This document shows positions 26,101 through 31,844 of a stretch of DNA of 64,000 nucleotides, one piece after another. The translations under genes and the position numbers were made by a program. Where the stretch lies: the NCBI GenBank assembly GCA_026936325.1, contig JAPTHN010000011.1, forward strand, positions 51,672,629 through 51,736,628. The letters run 5' to 3'. Below the pieces are notes generated by a model. The model saw nothing but the letters and a program-made list of their open reading frames with translations. It made no database searches and was not told the origin of the DNA. Position 1 is the stretch's first letter. Each line of letters begins with the position of its first letter. Source of the stretch: Platynereis dumerilii. Taxonomy: Eukaryota > Annelida > Polychaeta > Phyllodocida > Nereididae.

Positions 26101-26862
26101 TTGGATTTCCAACACAATATTCTATAGTTTAAATGTGGCAAAAAGAGGCTATCATAAATTGTTAACAATACAGTTCGGGGAAGCATTTTTTTAATTGTTG
26201 ACATTATACATGTACCAAGCACTTTTGAAATCTTTAATTTAATTTTGACCATATGTCCTTTGCAAGGTACTTTTTTTTTATCCCGAGATAGTCAAAATTG
26301 TCTACAAAATCAATTTATGTTCCATTTATACTTATATTTGGATGGGTGACATGCCTACGTACATTATGTGACAATTGTTATGCTGCAATGCCAACATTTT
26401 TGACACTTGCATAATGCTCATCAGAGTCCGCGAGTATTCTGAATATATAGTTTTTTTTTTACACCAACCTAAGTAAATTTGCCTCTGTAAAATTGCAATA
26501 ATTAGTGTTTAGAATATACATCGTGGTGTAGTCCTTTTGTTTGAATTGTATTTTATTTTGATGACATATGTATCTGATATTACACTTATATGGAAATTTC
26601 TCAACTACCTTGTACTTGATAATATAAACTGATATTGGACACTCTTAAAAAAAAACAAAAGACAAAAAATCAACACAGAACATTTACAGGTTTAATCACT
26701 AGAACTACCTGTTCTACCTATATTGCAGCTGATAATGAAAGCACTTGACTTATCGGCTAAATCAAATGAATTTTACCAAATGGTTAAGACCTATAAATTT
26801 ATAGTATCAAAATAAGTATTTACCTTCTTTCCATTGACAAAAAACACCAACGTTGAATCCAT
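456..26862 (-). CDS. XDH: Xanthine dehydrogenase, N-terminal part (8 exons, continues past left edge)
   Basis: XDH oxidises hypoxanthine to xanthine and urate in cytosol or peroxisome, passing electrons from Mo cofactor through two 2Fe-2S clusters to FAD and NAD+. Eight exons were joined from visible splice sites: 26862-26824, 23287-23230, 22941-22845, 22389-22281, 18631-18505, 16254-16037, 3402-3325, 597-456. All phases agree, giving about 289 residues of a family near 1,330. The first cluster motif [13 protein letters not shown] is at about residues 40-52, the second-cluster motifs QCGFCTPG and LCRCTGYRP follow, and the FAD-domain entry QEPIFP and the motif GNTEIG come last. The start [13 protein letters not shown] is at the expected place. 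The molybdopterin domains lie outside the window. Aldehyde oxidase is the only serious alternative; the linker and FAD-domain entry fit XDH better. Introns are large and repeat-filled. Confidence 0.9.
811..3262. repeat. Inverted repeat pair inside XDH intron 7
   Basis: The segment at about 811-958 (ATGTACATTAGGG to CCTAGGTGTAGCACAT) recurs in reverse complement at about 3124-3262. Similarity is imperfect but continuous for about 140 bp. The 2.2 kb between the arms holds no gene I can recognise. It may be an old DNA element with long terminal repeats. Confidence 0.55.
3325..3402 (-). CDS. XDH: XDH exon 7, entry to FAD domain
   Basis: The 78-nt exon, phase 0 at both ends, encodes [13 protein letters not shown] then [12 protein letters not shown]. 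The QEPIFP motif marks the family boundary between linker and FAD domain. The acceptor is tttttcag and the donor is CAG|gtcgat. Confidence 0.88.
4298..4620 (+). mobile_element. Full-length tRNA-derived SINE with 15-bp target duplication (SINE family 1)
   Basis: The body spans 4313-4605. The head has a pol III A box (TGGCCTAACTGG) and B box (GGTTCAAATC), an unrelated body follows, and the tail is an A-rich acaaacaaac run. The perfect 15-bp direct repeat atgacagcatttttg flanks it at 4298-4312 and 4606-4620. The exact duplication shows LINE-driven insertion and a fairly young copy. It lies in XDH intron 6. Degenerate relatives occur at about 40130-40260 and 45844-46015. Confidence 0.9.
4621..6098. 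other. XDH intron 6 sequence, no gene seen
   Basis: The sequence is AT-rich with no coding signal. A short ATTAG-type run at 4964-4976 followed by A/T-rich DNA resembles a LINE 3' tail, but it is too short to assign. Confidence 0.4.
6099..6359 (+). repeat. Degenerate tandem repeats in LINE 5' region
   Basis: Units begin at about 6099, 6145, 6231 and 6306, each starting ATTGCAA. Shared blocks are GACACTACCTGCCAACT and CTTTGACACTG, and unit length drifts from 86 to about 54 bp. They end just before the TATA box. Tandem monomers of this kind act as promoters in several LINE families; that role is inferred here. Confidence 0.6.
6363..6370 (+). promoter_or_regulatory. TATA box upstream of LINE ORF1
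   Basis: TATATAAA lies 90 bp before the ORF1 start. Transcription would be expected near 6390-6400, where the sequence reads catcagttcagtg. TATA-driven starts are unusual for LINEs because DNA upstream of the start is not copied into RNA. The site may therefore belong to an upstream monomer or to flanking DNA. Confidence 0.45.
6460..8038 (+). pseudogene. LINE ORF1: gag-like RNA-binding protein (RRM-like, two CCHC knuckles, RS tail)
   Basis: About 525 codons. The N-terminal part (6460 to about 6650) is helical and charged. An RRM-like beta-alpha-beta block follows ([39 protein letters not shown]; about 6760-6990). Two canonical CCHC zinc knuckles come next, [14 protein letters not shown] at 7010-7051 and [14 protein letters not shown] at 7067-7108. 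The last 290 residues are E/K-rich and disordered, with a GGSQEI repeat and an RS-type run ([15 protein letters not shown]). Such proteins coat LINE RNA. The copy has one frame change near 6650 and one in-frame stop at 6938-6940. From 7160 onward the frame is open. Confidence 0.75.
7010..7108 (+). other. Tandem CCHC zinc knuckles of LINE ORF1
   Basis: Both fit C-x2-C-x4-H-x4-C exactly, separated by five residues (PRTTT). This is the retroelement nucleocapsid-type RNA-binding motif and is the clearest identifier of ORF1. Confidence 0.85.
8234..8257 (+). promoter_or_regulatory. Bulged RNA hairpin, copy 1 (ORF1-ORF2 spacer)
   Basis: The outer stem is AGGTG/CACCT, with a two-base 5' bulge (CC), inner stem GGT/ACC and hexaloop AGTAAA. 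It ends 104 nt before the ORF2 start. It is the same motif as copies 2-7 but with a different stem sequence. Confidence 0.75.
8362..9597 (+). CDS. LINE ORF2: SGNH hydrolase fused to NADAR (YbiA-like) domain
   Basis: 411 residues, intact. Residues about 28-205 are an SGNH/GDSL-type hydrolase: nucleophile motif VGDSMTR (Ser37), block II PGANI (Gly54), block III VGTNE (Asn83), and catalytic pair HDGLHW (Asp185, His188). Residues about 243-380 are a NADAR domain: [30 protein letters not shown] (Glu272), [29 protein letters not shown] and [16 protein letters not shown] esterase domains are known in ORF1 proteins of some CR1/L2-type LINEs. NADAR proteins have been reported to remove ADP-ribose from guanine in nucleic acid. 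The two fused in a separate middle ORF of an L1/Tx1-like LINE is unusual as far as I know. Substrates are unknown. The RNA or host-defence role is inference. Confidence 0.88.
   Translation: MGKLEVWDIADPWVKDQYLQRLNEENKWLCPLIVGDSMTRSIPFRGAICHTVPGANINALRESLRTEGRYENCDVVVLLVGTNEVTGHRTLEDLQHDYENLINLIRLQYPKVPIICIAIRLRPVDMDWELGHITPLTTRREDINNMMRQVILPKPGFVWRNPFKIEAGMQENGFRDFNKEVFSHDGLHWSREGKERFAISLHHIIVFDLGEMVKYLREWRQKDYGMENGTPKVEAKIKVQDDLVLFKGESSVLSNFSPSAIRIDGIPYQSSEAAYQTAKATFHKYHALAQILQKQASGRKTKHLIEQHLPNTDVRWDQIKKDVMWYILIHRYEQDAALREILNANKDKALVEDTNNMFWARGVGWRGLNVLGTLLASVTDDENREATKDKLGKDLSELRIDVVRSVMGDMQ
9621..9644 (+). promoter_or_regulatory. Bulged RNA hairpin, copy 2 (ORF2-ORF3 spacer)
   Basis: The outer stem is GGGTG/CACCC, the bulge CC, the inner stem GGT/ACC and the loop AGTAAA. 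It lies 24 nt after the ORF2 stop. Confidence 0.75.
10010..10033 (+). promoter_or_regulatory. Bulged RNA hairpin, copy 3 (ORF2-ORF3 spacer)
   Basis: The outer stem is GGATT/AATCC, the bulge TT and the loop AGTAAA. The inner stem is GGA/ACC, so the third inner pair is A-A. This is the most divergent inner part of the seven copies, yet the outer stem is fully paired. Confidence 0.7.
10050..10073 (+). promoter_or_regulatory. Bulged RNA hairpin, copy 4 (just before ORF3)
   Basis: The outer stem is TGGCT/AGCCA, the bulge AC, the inner stem GGT/ACC and the loop AGTAAA. It starts 40 nt after copy 3 and ends 39 nt before the ORF3 start. Confidence 0.75.
10113..13448 (+). CDS. LINE ORF3: AP endonuclease and reverse transcriptase
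   Basis: 1,111 residues, intact. The N-terminal APE-type endonuclease nicks the target: SLNCRG (Asn9), LLQET (Glu39), IIGGDFN (Asp145, Asn147), LDRF, FSDHMLL (Asp223, His224). The reverse transcriptase (about 440-720) has [52 protein letters not shown] and the catalytic AYADD (nt 12189-12200 encode YADD, residues 693-696). A C-terminal zinc motif Cx2Cx10Hx4C ([10 protein letters not shown] to INC, residues 997-1015) matches L1/Tx1-type elements. All catalytic residues I can check are present, so it could be active. I see no restriction-like endonuclease or RNase H domain. The start at [12 protein letters not shown] is the natural APE start. Confidence 0.93.
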   Translation: MSFEIISLNCRGGINAKRKLEKVILYLKERAWDIALLQETSKIHEKTWKKLRESLEIQGYQHEGTETTAGKGVAILVKTVHKDILSKIELHENKRLIQVDIKMNGQTYSLINAYISPQGKEKSSNLKSLDNHIKGITNEIIIGGDFNSITKKSERSGLTECKGVDDDFINLITENYLTDLTEFFDYNRPTYIGQQNSAVLDRFLTSSPEKVKEYDIEICPFSDHMLLKISLFEKSERENNKKDKGYWKLNTSLLEDTLTKRRVEHLWDEWRLFKDSFESIGEWWEKGKCKVRKLLIEIGKEKSKQRKDKEKILNSWILMEIDSKHPDFELINEKRKQLNELLEYKVEGARIRGKQLLLPMEEKGSKNFFNLEVTNYKKTRLDAIIHDDKEIFAKEDIVSKVHKFYLNLYTSEGVDNNSVKELLTNLKESNVSDEEKEELNRFIDKSEVLKSLKNMKNGKSPGSDGLPKEFYLTFWETLGDDLLEVINNSYIKRELPKSQREAIIKLLYKKGDRRLLKNWRPISLLNVDYKLLSATLANRLSKVIHKVVGETQGCAVKGRLIFENLRLIEDLIERDELSTRPTWTGGIIRAIDLEKAFDRIEPEYIQRVLEKLNLGKNFQNWIKLLYTNITTRVQTAYGMTNKINVTRSVRQGCPLSMLLFVLVAEPFIATIKKDTRIKGINLNSSYSIKVCAYADDTTLFLGNEEEGKASEEILEKFCQASGAKCNKEKTKQLYFGNLRKEKKIVEQEPIEILGVLFHHLKKRRVHENWGRIVARIKGSLARWRNRTVTIMGKATVINACVISNVLYTNRIIPPEEKHIRLIEKEINKYLYNNRPIGYSNAHIVRTTKEGGFNIPDVRAKIIGQQYMWLHYYFSGSSHPYKILFSQMSRVGQSHVHKQQVVSPLIKGSISTYSMLTKRLCNKNLDWTKVTFKELYKIEVKKRVGKFEYEKILAGLNWEEIWGKWSNRVFSNKLRVGMHQVISNQFNTMKYSNVNGSCKLCGMGYIQSRDHTFINCPGIQGLRKYVAAKYGTGLKSEKLFYEGYKDYDYIYALAYVNTIIKISRSDRYNYRQPGNSVMIEKFNYIISKMTYERKKKKAMGIKFGRINWKQPD
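13623..13647 (+). other. 10-bp perfect hairpin at start of LINE 3' UTR structures
   Basis: CTCAATATAT (13623-13632) pairs with ATATATTGAG (13638-13647) around a 5-nt loop, 24 nt before hairpin copy 5. It may help fold the 3' end that the reverse transcriptase recognises. Confidence 0.45.
13672..13695 (+). promoter_or_regulatory. Bulged RNA hairpin, copy 5 (3' UTR)
   Basis: The outer stem is CAACT/AGTTG, the bulge AC, the inner stem GGT/ACC and the loop AGTAAA. It is the first of three copies spaced exactly 50 nt apart. Confidence 0.75.
13721..13746 (+). promoter_or_regulatory. Bulged RNA hairpin, copy 6 (3' UTR)
   Basis: The outer stem is GCAACT/AGTTGC, the bulge TC and the loop AGTAAA. The inner stem is GGT/GCC: the third pair is a U-G wobble in place of U-A, so pairing is kept. 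Confidence 0.75.
13771..13796 (+). promoter_or_regulatory. Bulged RNA hairpin, copy 7 (3' UTR)
   Basis: The outer stem is GCAACT/AGGTGC with one A-G mismatch, the bulge CC, the inner stem GGT/ACC and the loop AGTAAA. It is the only copy with an unpaired outer-stem position. Confidence 0.65.
13909..14170 (+). other. LINE 3' end or separate short retroposon with poly(A)
   Basis: An A run of about 70 bases (14080-14152, a few G) follows about 170 bp of unassigned sequence. AAAGAGGATG occurs both at about 13909-13918 and after the A run at 14159-14168. This could be the target duplication of a short poly(A) insertion within the LINE 3' region rather than the LINE's own tail. Six bases separate the A run from the second copy, so it is unproven. 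Confidence 0.35.
14516..14740. other. GC-rich patch of unknown origin
   Basis: About 225 bp of sharply higher GC with several CGATCG steps (14693-14735), within AT-rich intron. A 61-codon plus-strand frame exists but shows no known domain. It looks like foreign or repeat-derived DNA; I cannot name it. Confidence 0.3.
14965..15600. repeat. Three degenerate tandem units of about 200 bp
   Basis: The phrase GAGACTGACGAAAAATTGACA recurs in drifted form at about 14970, 15172 and 15371, each time followed by a similar block with TTCAGATGCT or its variants. No coding capacity is seen. Confidence 0.5.
16037..16254 (-). CDS. XDH: XDH exon 6, second 2Fe-2S cluster part 2 and linker
   Basis: The exon starts with [18 protein letters not shown], giving the CxC pair of the second cluster. 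It continues through the variable linker ([10 protein letters not shown], then a polar stretch) to KPRMK. The donor is AAG|gtaaat. The next intron (3403-16036) is 12.6 kb and hosts the LINE. Confidence 0.9.
16540..17270 (-). mobile_element. Degenerate LINE fragment (CR1/L2-like RT 3' part), XDH intron 5
   Basis: Reading the minus strand, broken frames give phrases typical of LINE RT C-terminal parts: [30 protein letters not shown] and [15 protein letters not shown]. Several frame changes and stops separate them, so this is an old copy. It lies sense to XDH within its intron. Confidence 0.7.
17850..18120. other. XDH intron 5, possible LINE tail, otherwise featureless
   Basis: A tcaaatcaaatcaaaatt run at 17847-17864 resembles a LINE 3' tail on the minus strand. 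Nothing else in 17480-18120 is recognisable. Confidence 0.3.
18124..18301. mobile_element. Poly-G MITE, Harbinger-like family A
   Basis: The left end GGGGAAGACCATTTAATATCC, a G run and CTTGGAGTT are mirrored by AACTCCAAG and TTAAATGGTCC on the right. The inside is AAATAAATAATTTC-rich. Flanks are TAA (left) and TTA (right), close to the 3-bp TWA duplications of PIF/Harbinger elements. Relatives lie at 21408, 44769, 50937 and 61554. Confidence 0.65.
18505..18631 (-). CDS. XDH: XDH exon 5, second 2Fe-2S cluster part 1
   Basis: The exon encodes [17 protein letters not shown] and the helix after it, down to TFEG. The CxxC pair belongs to the second 2Fe-2S cluster. It runs from phase 0 at acacag to phase 1 at GAAG|gtatgc. 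Confidence 0.92.
18632..20119. other. XDH intron 4, G tract and a MITE remnant
   Basis: A G tract lies at about 18783-18797. At about 19618-19795 a phrase GGGACGCACGCAGGGGGG opens a degenerate element that ends with CCCCCCCACCAGAATTTTC, likely a MITE remnant. No exon or gene is seen. Confidence 0.35.
20120..20520. mobile_element. Poly-G MITE with 40-bp terminal repeats and TAA duplication (family B)
   Basis: The ends GGGACCGTTCAGAATTTATG (from 20123) and CATAAATTCTGAACGGTCCC (to 20517) are exact reverse complements. The match extends through the G/C run and GGGAGTTTTG. TAA flanks both sides (20120-20122, 20518-20520). A 3-bp TAA duplication plus GGG-start repeats fits non-autonomous PIF/Harbinger elements. 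It contains three blocks of the type AGTACCCC, with T-rich DNA inside, and no ORF for a transposase. It lies in XDH intron 4. Confidence 0.8.
21408..21520. mobile_element. MITE family A fragment
   Basis: GGGGGAGATCATTTAATAACC, a G run, CTTGGAGTTTC and two AAATAAATAATTTC-type blocks match the left half of family A. The right half is missing. Confidence 0.5.
22281..22389 (-). CDS. XDH: XDH exon 4
   Basis: The acceptor ttaaag is weak, but only this choice keeps the frame. The exon encodes [16 protein letters not shown] and [18 protein letters not shown], including the fourth ligand cysteine of the first cluster. The donor is CAG|gtgtgt. Confidence 0.87.
22845..22941 (-). CDS. XDH: XDH exon 3, first 2Fe-2S loop
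   Basis: The exon starts after gatcag in phase 1 and ends at CCA|gtatcc in phase 2. It encodes [19 protein letters not shown] and the strand after it, carrying three of the four cysteines of one 2Fe-2S cluster. Confidence 0.9.
23230..23287 (-). CDS. XDH: XDH exon 2
   Basis: The acceptor is a T-rich tract ending in acag at 23290-23288. The exon reads [19 protein letters not shown] and ends in phase 1 at a gtatcc donor. It matches the family segment ahead of the first iron-sulfur loop. Confidence 0.88.
23588..23625. repeat. Poly-G tract
   Basis: A run of 18 or more G at about 23605-23623 in XDH intron 1. It could form a G-quadruplex. It is probably the tip of a degraded MITE like others in the window. 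Confidence 0.5.
23950..24023 (-). mobile_element. tRNA-like SINE head, minus strand (family 3)
   Basis: On the minus strand the A box TAGCTCAATCGG and a B-box-like GGTTGGAGCC have tRNA-like spacing over about 74 nt. The ends do not form an acceptor stem, so this is a SINE head or tRNA relic rather than a working tRNA gene. Confidence 0.5.
24149..25211. mobile_element. 1.06-kb inverted-repeat element, TA-flanked
   Basis: Arms of about 390 bp (24151-24540 and about 24805-25209) are imperfect reverse complements. The tips are CACCGCATCTGACGAAATT and AATTTCATCAGATGCGGTG. TA flanks both sides, as in mariner/Tc1-type insertion. There is no transposase ORF, so it is a foldback-like non-autonomous element in XDH intron 1. 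Confidence 0.7.
26019..26260 (-). mobile_element. LINE RT C-terminal fragment
   Basis: An open 77-codon minus-strand stretch reads [20 protein letters not shown] and [21 protein letters not shown], characteristic of the region after the RT palm in jockey/CR1-type LINEs. It is truncated on both sides and lies in XDH intron 1. Confidence 0.75.
26824..26862 (-). CDS. XDH: XDH exon 1 (start codon)
   Basis: The start codon is at 26862-26860 (minus strand) in the context AAAACATGG. Thirteen codons read [13 protein letters not shown], the usual first beta strand of the XDH ferredoxin-like domain. The exon ends in phase 0 at the donor AAG|gtaaat. Confidence 0.88.
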
Positions 26863-27000
26863 GTTTTTCTGCTGAATGGCATTCCTTGTTTTTCATTTTG
26901 ATATCATATGGCAGCAAGCCATCAAGTCATGTGACAGCAGCATTTGACCAATCAGAGGGGGTCTGCAGGATGGCCCAGACATTGTTATATCTCTTGGAAC
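26863..27000 (-). promoter_or_regulatory. Likely XDH 5' flank with a CCAAT box
   Basis: The sequence just upstream of the XDH start contains GACCAATCAG (CCAAT core 26948-26952 on plus, ATTGG on the gene strand), about 90 bp from the start codon. I see no TATA box at a useful distance. The promoter role is inferred from position alone. Confidence 0.3.
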
Positions 27001-27924
27001 ACTTGTAGAGTGCTTATATAGTATTTTTATTTTAAAGTTGAACAAATAAGGGACTCATAACACGGATAATGAATTAATGATGTTTCCTCAAGGCTGCTGA
27101 GTAGATACATAAGGCCTATTATCACGTATTGTGTCTTCAAAGAGAGACATCCTGACAATACATTATACAATTTAATTAACATAAAAATAGTGAATATATC
27201 TATAGATACATTTGGAAGCCATATATATACAGTTCTACCTGTAAGTAAGTGAAACGCATGAAATGGTGCCATTGCATATATGCATCCTAGTAAAACTGCT
27301 TGTGGAAGCATGAATTCTCATCTGATGAGAGGAAAACATATTGGGTCATGAAGGCCGATATGTGAGGCATGTGGGATAACAACGGCAGCCAATTTTCTTT
27401 GCTGTAGTTGGAGTTTGGTATGGTCAAAGTCTTTGCAAGAGTGTAGAGATTAAAACAATATAGATAAAGACTAGTAAAAAATGCAGCTTAAAAATTAAAG
27501 AAAATCTAAAATTGGATGCAAGAGTCATAAAAAGTCATTTGAGATAGTTATTCTTCTCCAGGTATATTGTTCCAGCAGGGATATGTATAGTCTGTAATTT
27601 CAGTTTTGCTTCAGCCTATCTTTTTCAAGAAGAAATGAATCTTTCTTTTTGGTTATAATCCTGTAGATGTAATGATTTGATTAATTGTTTTAAGAATAAC
27701 AATATGATTATGTTACTTTCATTATTCTTATACATATCTAATCATAATAATAGCCATAGCAGGAATCTCATCTCACTCATAAGGCGTTTTTCTCTCAATC
27801 CATAGCACCTTAAATTACACTGTCAATTCATCTGAAGTTCAAGATAGGGCAACTTTTACCCATCAACATTCATTATTTCCACAGTTACACAAATTTATCT
27901 TGGGCATTTAGCAAAAAAAAAAAA

Positions 27925-28685
27925 CTAACTTTTTTTTCACATAAAAATGTCCCACCTGTATATTTGTCTGCACAACAAGGGCTGTAATGCATTTCATATT
28001 AAAGGCCATTAAATTCTGTATCTTTTCATATGCTGACTGACCTTCTATGGCCAATATAGCTACCCAGTTACCAGAAATTCCTCTTTGCAGTTTGACAAAA
28101 AACACCATTTTCCACATACAAATCTCGGACCTACATATTTCTCAGCAACATCAAGGGCAGTAATGCATTTCATATTAAAGGCCATTCAATTCTGCATCTT
28201 TTCATATGCTGACTGACCTTCTATGGCTAATATAGCTACCCAGTTACCAGATATTCCTCTTTGCAGTTTGACAAAAAACACCATTTTCCACATACAAATC
28301 TCGGACCTACATATTTCTCTGCAACATCCCGGTGCAACATCAAGGGCAGTAATGCATATCATATTGCAGGCCATTACATTCCGCATCTTTTTGTACACTG
28401 ATTAAACTTCTATGTCCATTGTCCAACTCCCACAAATTACGTTGTAAATGCATGCTGTAATGCATTTCATATTGAAGGCCATTCAATTCTGCATCTTTTT
28501 ATATGCTGACTGACCTTCTATGGCCAATATAGCTACCCAGTTACCAGATATTCCTCTTTGCAGTTTGACAAAAAACACCATTTTCCACATACACTGTACA
28601 AATCTCAGACCTACATATTTCTCTGCAACATCAAGGGCAGTAATGCATATCATATTGCAGGCCATTACATTCCGCATCTTTTTGT
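27925..28685. repeat. Tandem repeat array, about 175-bp and longer units
   Basis: The block TATAGCTACCCAGTTACCAG with flanks recurs at about 28048, 28230 and 28530, and AATCTCGGACCTACATATTT at 28121, 28296 and 28601. Spacing is 175 bp, then about 305 bp where an extra segment (ACTGATTAAACTTC...) is present. The minus strand is open for 60-70 codons per unit, but in differing frames. The array resumes at 30001 after a LINE insertion. Confidence 0.75.
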
Positions 28686-30000
28686 AAAGTAAAGTAAATT
28701 TTTATTTATAGTCGGGTTACATATATAAAACAGTTAACATAAGCAAAAAATGCTTTTTACCGACAAATGATACGACAGATGAGGGATGAAATATTTACAA
28801 TGACAATAGGATTAAAAGCATAAAATCTTCAGAATGAGTCTTATAAAATCGTTAGTATTGTATATAATCACATTCTTAAAATCGTACAATTTAGGCAAAA
28901 GCCACAGTTACAACTAACTCCCTTCCATGTAGTTATAATTTTCTTAAAGACATTTATATCACAGCTATTTTTAATCACAGACGGTAATGAATTCCACAAA
29001 GAAGCACCTTGGTTAGCCAGAGCGTTTCTTCCATACTTTTCACTTATAACTCTTGGCAATTTTAGTGTTTTAACGTTTCTAGTATTATAATCATGTTGGA
29101 CTAGTTCATAAAATTCCTCAGACACAGGTTTACAATGGTTTTCTAAAACTTTGAACACAAATATAGCTAACATCTTCAATCTTGAGGCATAAAGAGATCA
29201 AGAATTTGATTTACATAAGAGATCAGCATAACTCCCTTCATAATCATTATACACAATACGCAGTGCTCTCTTGTGGAGTTTTTCTAACTTACGAGTATTG
29301 CTTATACCACACATATGCCATACTAAAGGGCAATAGTTAAAAGATGACATAAAGAAACTTTGAAAAATATTCATCAGTGAGTCCTGACTCAAAAATTTAG
29401 ACATTCTACTCATAGCATTTAGCTGCTTACTAGTCTTTTTACATATAGCGGTGATATGATTATTGAAACTAAGTTCACTATCTAGAGTTATGCCTAGTAG
29501 CTTTACATACTTTGATGGCTCTATAATATTACCATTTACATTAAATTGTAATGACACATTTTGATCTTTTGACAGAACTATTGACTGAAACTTGTTCGGG
29601 TTAGCTTGCATAAAATTACAGTGGAACCAATCTAATGATGAGACAGCCGCAGTTTCAAGTGCATTCTTGACAATTGATGGATCTCTATTATGATACGATA
29701 ATGTGTTGTCATCGGCGTAGTTGTAGATGGTACATTGGTTGTCTAGGCACAAAAAGATGTCATTAAGAAACACATTAAATATAAGTGGTCCCATCAGGGA
29801 TCCCTGGGGCACTCCTCTTTTCAAGACATTCCACTCGCTAACAACATTTTGCAGCTTCACTCGCTGATACCTTTTAGACAAGTAGCGCCTGACAAGTTTG
29901 CATGCATCTTCGCAGACACCATAAGCATGAAGCTTGGCAAGGAGGAGTCCATGTGGAAGTGAGTCGAACGCCTTGCTCAGGTCAATCAGTATGGCGCCAA
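28686..30000 (-). mobile_element. 5'-truncated LINE (jockey/CR1-like) inserted in the tandem array
   Basis: The minus strand holds an RT of 296 codons at 30088-29198 (the first residues come from flanking DNA): LIDLSKAFDSLPHGLL, RGVPQGSLMGPLIFN, the catalytic NYADDNTL, and KLLGITLDSELSFNNHI. A second open part at 29179-28868 carries ASLWNSLPSVIKNS, the usual LINE C-terminal phrase. One break near 29190 separates them. The 3' tail ends in TTTACTTTAC at 28686. The 5' half, including the endonuclease, is missing. Confidence 0.85.
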
Positions 30001-30090
30001 CACTGATTAAACTTCGATGTCCATTTTCCAACTCCCACAAATTACGTTGCACCAAGCATTTACATAAAATTATATTTTCGGACTTCAACC
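30001..30090. repeat. Continuation of the 27.9 kb tandem array
   Basis: CACTGATTAAACTTC, then ATGTCCATT and CCAACTCCCACAAATTACGTTG, resume the unit seen uninterrupted at 28396-28445. This fixes the LINE insertion point. Confidence 0.75.
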
Positions 30091-31840
30091 CAGGCTCTCA
30101 GTGTTTGTAGTGCTGTAGATGCCGCTGTAGTACTTCCAAACAATCCACATTACTTCATCTAACTGGAAGCTGCCTGGAACCTGCAAATAGGACCTGCCTT
30201 CACATTACTCAAACCTGGGAAGAACCTGGAACTTGGAACATTTTTGAAGGGCAAGAAACCCTAATGGGTGAACAGATAGTATCCAAAATATTATAAATAC
30301 TCAAATAAGTATATATAAGACCACATGGGAAAGCCAGAGGCCTATAGGAGGAGAAATCTTAGTGAATGAACATTTATAAATATGAATTCTTAATTTAGTC
30401 TCACATTGAAAGAACAAGGACCATAATAATATAGATGTATATATAGGGTATTTATAGGCCTATATAATGTACATCATTACATGACCACAATGCTAGAGCG
30501 ATGCTGATTGGCCAAAATCAGTCACATGAAGACCTCATAAAAACTCATATTGCATGGTTAGAGTGCAATATGCGTTTTTATAAAAAAAAACAAAAAAATT
30601 CCAAAATTTTGTATTCCAATTTATTTTTTTTGACTTAAAAAAAAAAAATTTCCGAAATTTTTTTTTTAGAATGGAATATTATATTGGAAGCATAGTGGTC
30701 ATGTAATAAAACAAATACGGCACTTATTTTCGTGCAATATGAAAATTATTTGCACTTGTAAATTCATATTGCACTCATATCTTGCCGTATTTGTATAATA
30801 TTGTATAAAACTTTGCTTTTCAGTGTATATAGGGTTGGTTAAAATAGCTAAATATTGGTTTAATCTGAAACAAAAGCCCCCTCAGTTATCACATGACAAG
30901 ACCTGGGACACATCATATGAGGGAAGTTCGTGTGACCTGGCTGAATTTGATGACCTCACTGCCATCACTTGACCTCAAAGGGGAGAAAAACTAGAGGGAG
31001 AAAGATTTGACTTCATATCTTTTAGAGTAATAGGATTTGATTGTTCTTTGCACATGACAAAATAACCCTAAAGATAATTTATATTTATCAGGTGCATTTC
31101 CACTGATACTACTTTTTTATGAGAATAAAAGAGACTTTGTTGGAAAAAAGGAAAAGGACCAGCTAATTCCAATGTTATTCCAATAAAGTGGTTTTAAAAT
31201 ACTTGTTTCTTGGTGCTTAATACATCTATATATACGTATATACAAAGGCTGCTCTATTCTTCTTGTTTCTCCGACAAGGTGTATGTTATGGTTTTTTCAT
31301 CAAATCTTGTGAATTCCTATCCTCAGTATCCTGATGTTTAACTTTCTATCCTTTGGTTGGCATGTTTGACACAGAGGTTTTGGTGAGCAGTATGTTGTTT
31401 TCCTACTACTCTACCAAATTTTGGGAATAATATATAATATGTAGATGGCAATGCCACAGATTCGCGGAGCTCAAATTAACTGTTCTTATTTTGAAACCGT
31501 ATTATAGTATACAAATATTGACTGATTTCGAGGGCATTAGTCAAATCTATTTCCCTCGAGGGTGTGCAAGTGAAAACTATTTCATGATACTGGGTTTAAT
31601 GACCCTTTAAATAGTTTAGAAAGCTGGGGTAAGGTTGATTTTGACCAAAAAAATTGTTTAGGGGCCAAACTGGTACTCTAAAGAATAGATGTTTTACATA
31701 GCTGAAAATCTTTGGCAAAAACTCCCATTGGATTACATGTTAAATTTAGAAACTTTGAGGCTATGGTACGCAACGAGCAGCGGCTACAAAAAAATTCTGA
31801 CAATGCAATTTGGTTGTATGACTCTTTAACTTATGGAAAG
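30091..31840. other. Intergenic DNA, no gene seen
   Basis: AT-rich sequence with A/T runs near 30580-30670 and no coding or repeat signal I can name. Confidence 0.4.
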
Positions 31841-31844
31841 TGGT

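Noticed and set aside
456-26862. Aldehyde oxidase instead of xanthine dehydrogenase
   Set aside because: The N-terminal part alone cannot fully exclude it, but the linker (GENCCRNQK) and FAD-entry sequence resemble XDH more closely. The deciding molybdenum-site residues lie outside the window.
27908-28677. Repeated minus-strand frames (CMWKMVFFVKLQRGISG type) as a repeat protein
   Set aside because: Unit lengths (175 and about 305 bp) do not keep one reading frame and no domain is recognised, so a non-coding tandem repeat is more likely.
27955-28690. CRISPR-like array
   Set aside because: Repeats are long, lack short regular spacers, and the genome is eukaryotic.
29198-30088. The 296-codon minus-strand frame as a host gene
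   Set aside because: It contains reverse transcriptase motifs (NYADDNTL, RGVPQGSLMGP) and lies in a truncated LINE.
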